Below are positions 5,180-5,707 of a stretch of 5,707 bases of DNA, in pieces (position 1 is the first letter of the stretch; each line of letters starts with the position of its first letter). The notes under the pieces were generated by a model. The model searched no databases and was not told the DNA's origin. It was given only the letters and a program-made list of their open reading frames with translations. The stretch comes from Limnoglobus sp043757025 (lineage in GTDB: Bacteria > Planctomycetota > Planctomycetia > Gemmatales > Gemmataceae), in NCBI GenBank assembly GCA_043757025.1, contig JAYVQG010000260.1, positions 1 to 5,707 on the forward strand, written 5' to 3'. The position numbers and the translations under genes are program-made.

Positions 5180-5707
5180 ATGAAGAACGGACTTCGATGT
5201 ATTGCGGTGGCCATGTTTTTGGTCGTTCCCAGCGTGCGTGCGCAGGAGCCGGCGAAGCCCGGCCCCGAGCACGAGATGCTCAAGAAGCACGAAGGCACTT
5301 GGGACACGATAATGACGATGGGCGGTGCCGAATCGAAAGGGGTTGCAACCTACAAGATGGAACTCAGCGGGTTGTGGTTGGTCAGCACCTTTGAAGGCGA
5401 TCTCGGCGGCACCAAGTTTACGGGCAAGGGACTCGATTCCTACGACGCCAACAAGAAGAAGTACGTCGGCGTCTGGGTTGATAGTTGGTCGACCAGCCCG
5501 ATGAACCTCGAAGGGACGTTCGACAAGGAAAAGAAAACCTTGACGATGGCGGGCGAAGGCCCTGGAATGGACGGCAAATCGCAGAAGTACAAGTCCACAT
5601 CTGAATGGAAGGCACGGTTCAAAACCCGGTTGCAGTTTTGCCAAATAAGACCACTAAAAATTTGGTTCCGGCGTGATTGGAATTGGGCGAAATCGGACGT
5701 AAGTCGT
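5180..5707 (+). CDS. DUF1579 family secreted protein, disrupted near its C-terminus and open at the right edge
   Basis: ATG 5180 is preceded by GGAGA (5169-5173) with six bases between, a good ribosome site. Residues 1-21 are a signal peptide (MKNGLRCIAVAMFLVVPSVRA, cleaved before QEP). The mature part carries DUF1579 hallmarks: PGPEHEMLKKHEGTWDTIMTM (27-47), a lipocalin-like run of strands including SGLWLVSTFEGDLGG, F-T-GKGLDSYDANKKKYVGVWVDSWST, and LTMAGEGPGMDGKSQKYKSTSEWK ending at residue 144. The family normally continues with two more strands and a short tail. Here residues from 145 (ARFKTRLQFCQIRPLKIWFRRD...) are unrelated and basic, and no stop occurs before 5707. None of the three forward frames after 5611 restores the expected continuation, so a foreign sequence has probably joined at about 5611. 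The function of DUF1579 proteins is unknown; this one would be exported to the periplasm or beyond. Confidence 0.75.
   Translation, partial: MKNGLRCIAVAMFLVVPSVRAQEPAKPGPEHEMLKKHEGTWDTIMTMGGAESKGVATYKMELSGLWLVSTFEGDLGGTKFTGKGLDSYDANKKKYVGVWVDSWSTSPMNLEGTFDKEKKTLTMAGEGPGMDGKSQKYKSTSEWKARFKTRLQFCQIRPLKIWFRRDWNWAKSDVSR
5611..5707. other. Suspected foreign sequence interrupting the DUF1579 gene
   Basis: At about 5611 the reading switches from clear DUF1579 sequence to sequence with no family resemblance and runs of A/T (AAATAAG, CTAAAAATTTGG) unlike the preceding GC-rich codons. The new sequence opens with GGCACGGTTCAAAACC, which could be the terminal repeat of an insertion element, but the other end is outside the window. 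I do not recognise the element. Confidence 0.3.

Noticed and set aside
5105..5644. 179-codon minus-strand frame opposite the DUF1579 gene
   Set aside because: It has no recognisable domain and covers a + strand frame with a ribosome site, signal peptide and family motifs.

Overview
The window looks like a chromosomal segment from a planctomycete, probably of the Gemmata/Gemmataceae type. The evidence is a GC-rich, SD-poor style of gene, a large secreted protein joining SdrD-B-like modules to FG-GAP repeats, a DUF1579 protein with a signal peptide, a squalene/phytoene-synthase-family enzyme, and several palindromic intergenic-type repeats. The taxonomic call is an inference from gene style; no rRNA or marker gene is present.

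Layout. Positions 1-80 hold what I read as the last 25 codons of an ISAzo13-type transposase. Immediately after it (about 80-156) begins a large + strand gene that has no credible start and opens in the middle of a beta-sandwich module, so it looks decapitated by the element. It runs to 2412 and encodes about four Ig-like/SdrD-B-like modules followed by five FG-GAP/VCBS calcium loops. From 2413 to 2713 lies a non-coding convergent intergenic region packed with inverted repeats: a 22-nt palindrome, an 18-bp perfect inverted repeat 177 bp apart, and inside it a 30-bp 26/30 inverted repeat.

Three minus-strand genes follow, read from right to left: a PD-(D/E)XK-like nuclease-fold protein (4436-5041), a squalene/phytoene synthase family enzyme whose GTG start overlaps that gene's stop (3531-4439), and, after a 148-bp gap with its own candidate promoter, a secreted protein with a helical domain plus a carboxypeptidase-regulatory-like domain (2714-3382). 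Divergent from them at the right edge is a secreted DUF1579 protein starting at 5180. It loses family resemblance abruptly at about 5611 and stays open to the window edge, suggesting a second insertion or rearrangement.

The most striking item is a 59-nt element at 4238-4296 inside the synthase gene. It divides exactly into 7-15-15-15-7 nt and folds as a three-armed cloverleaf (four-way junction). It is translated in frame as about 19 extra residues directly behind the first aspartate-rich motif of the enzyme. I see no CRISPR array, tRNA or rRNA, and no obvious multi-gene defence system.
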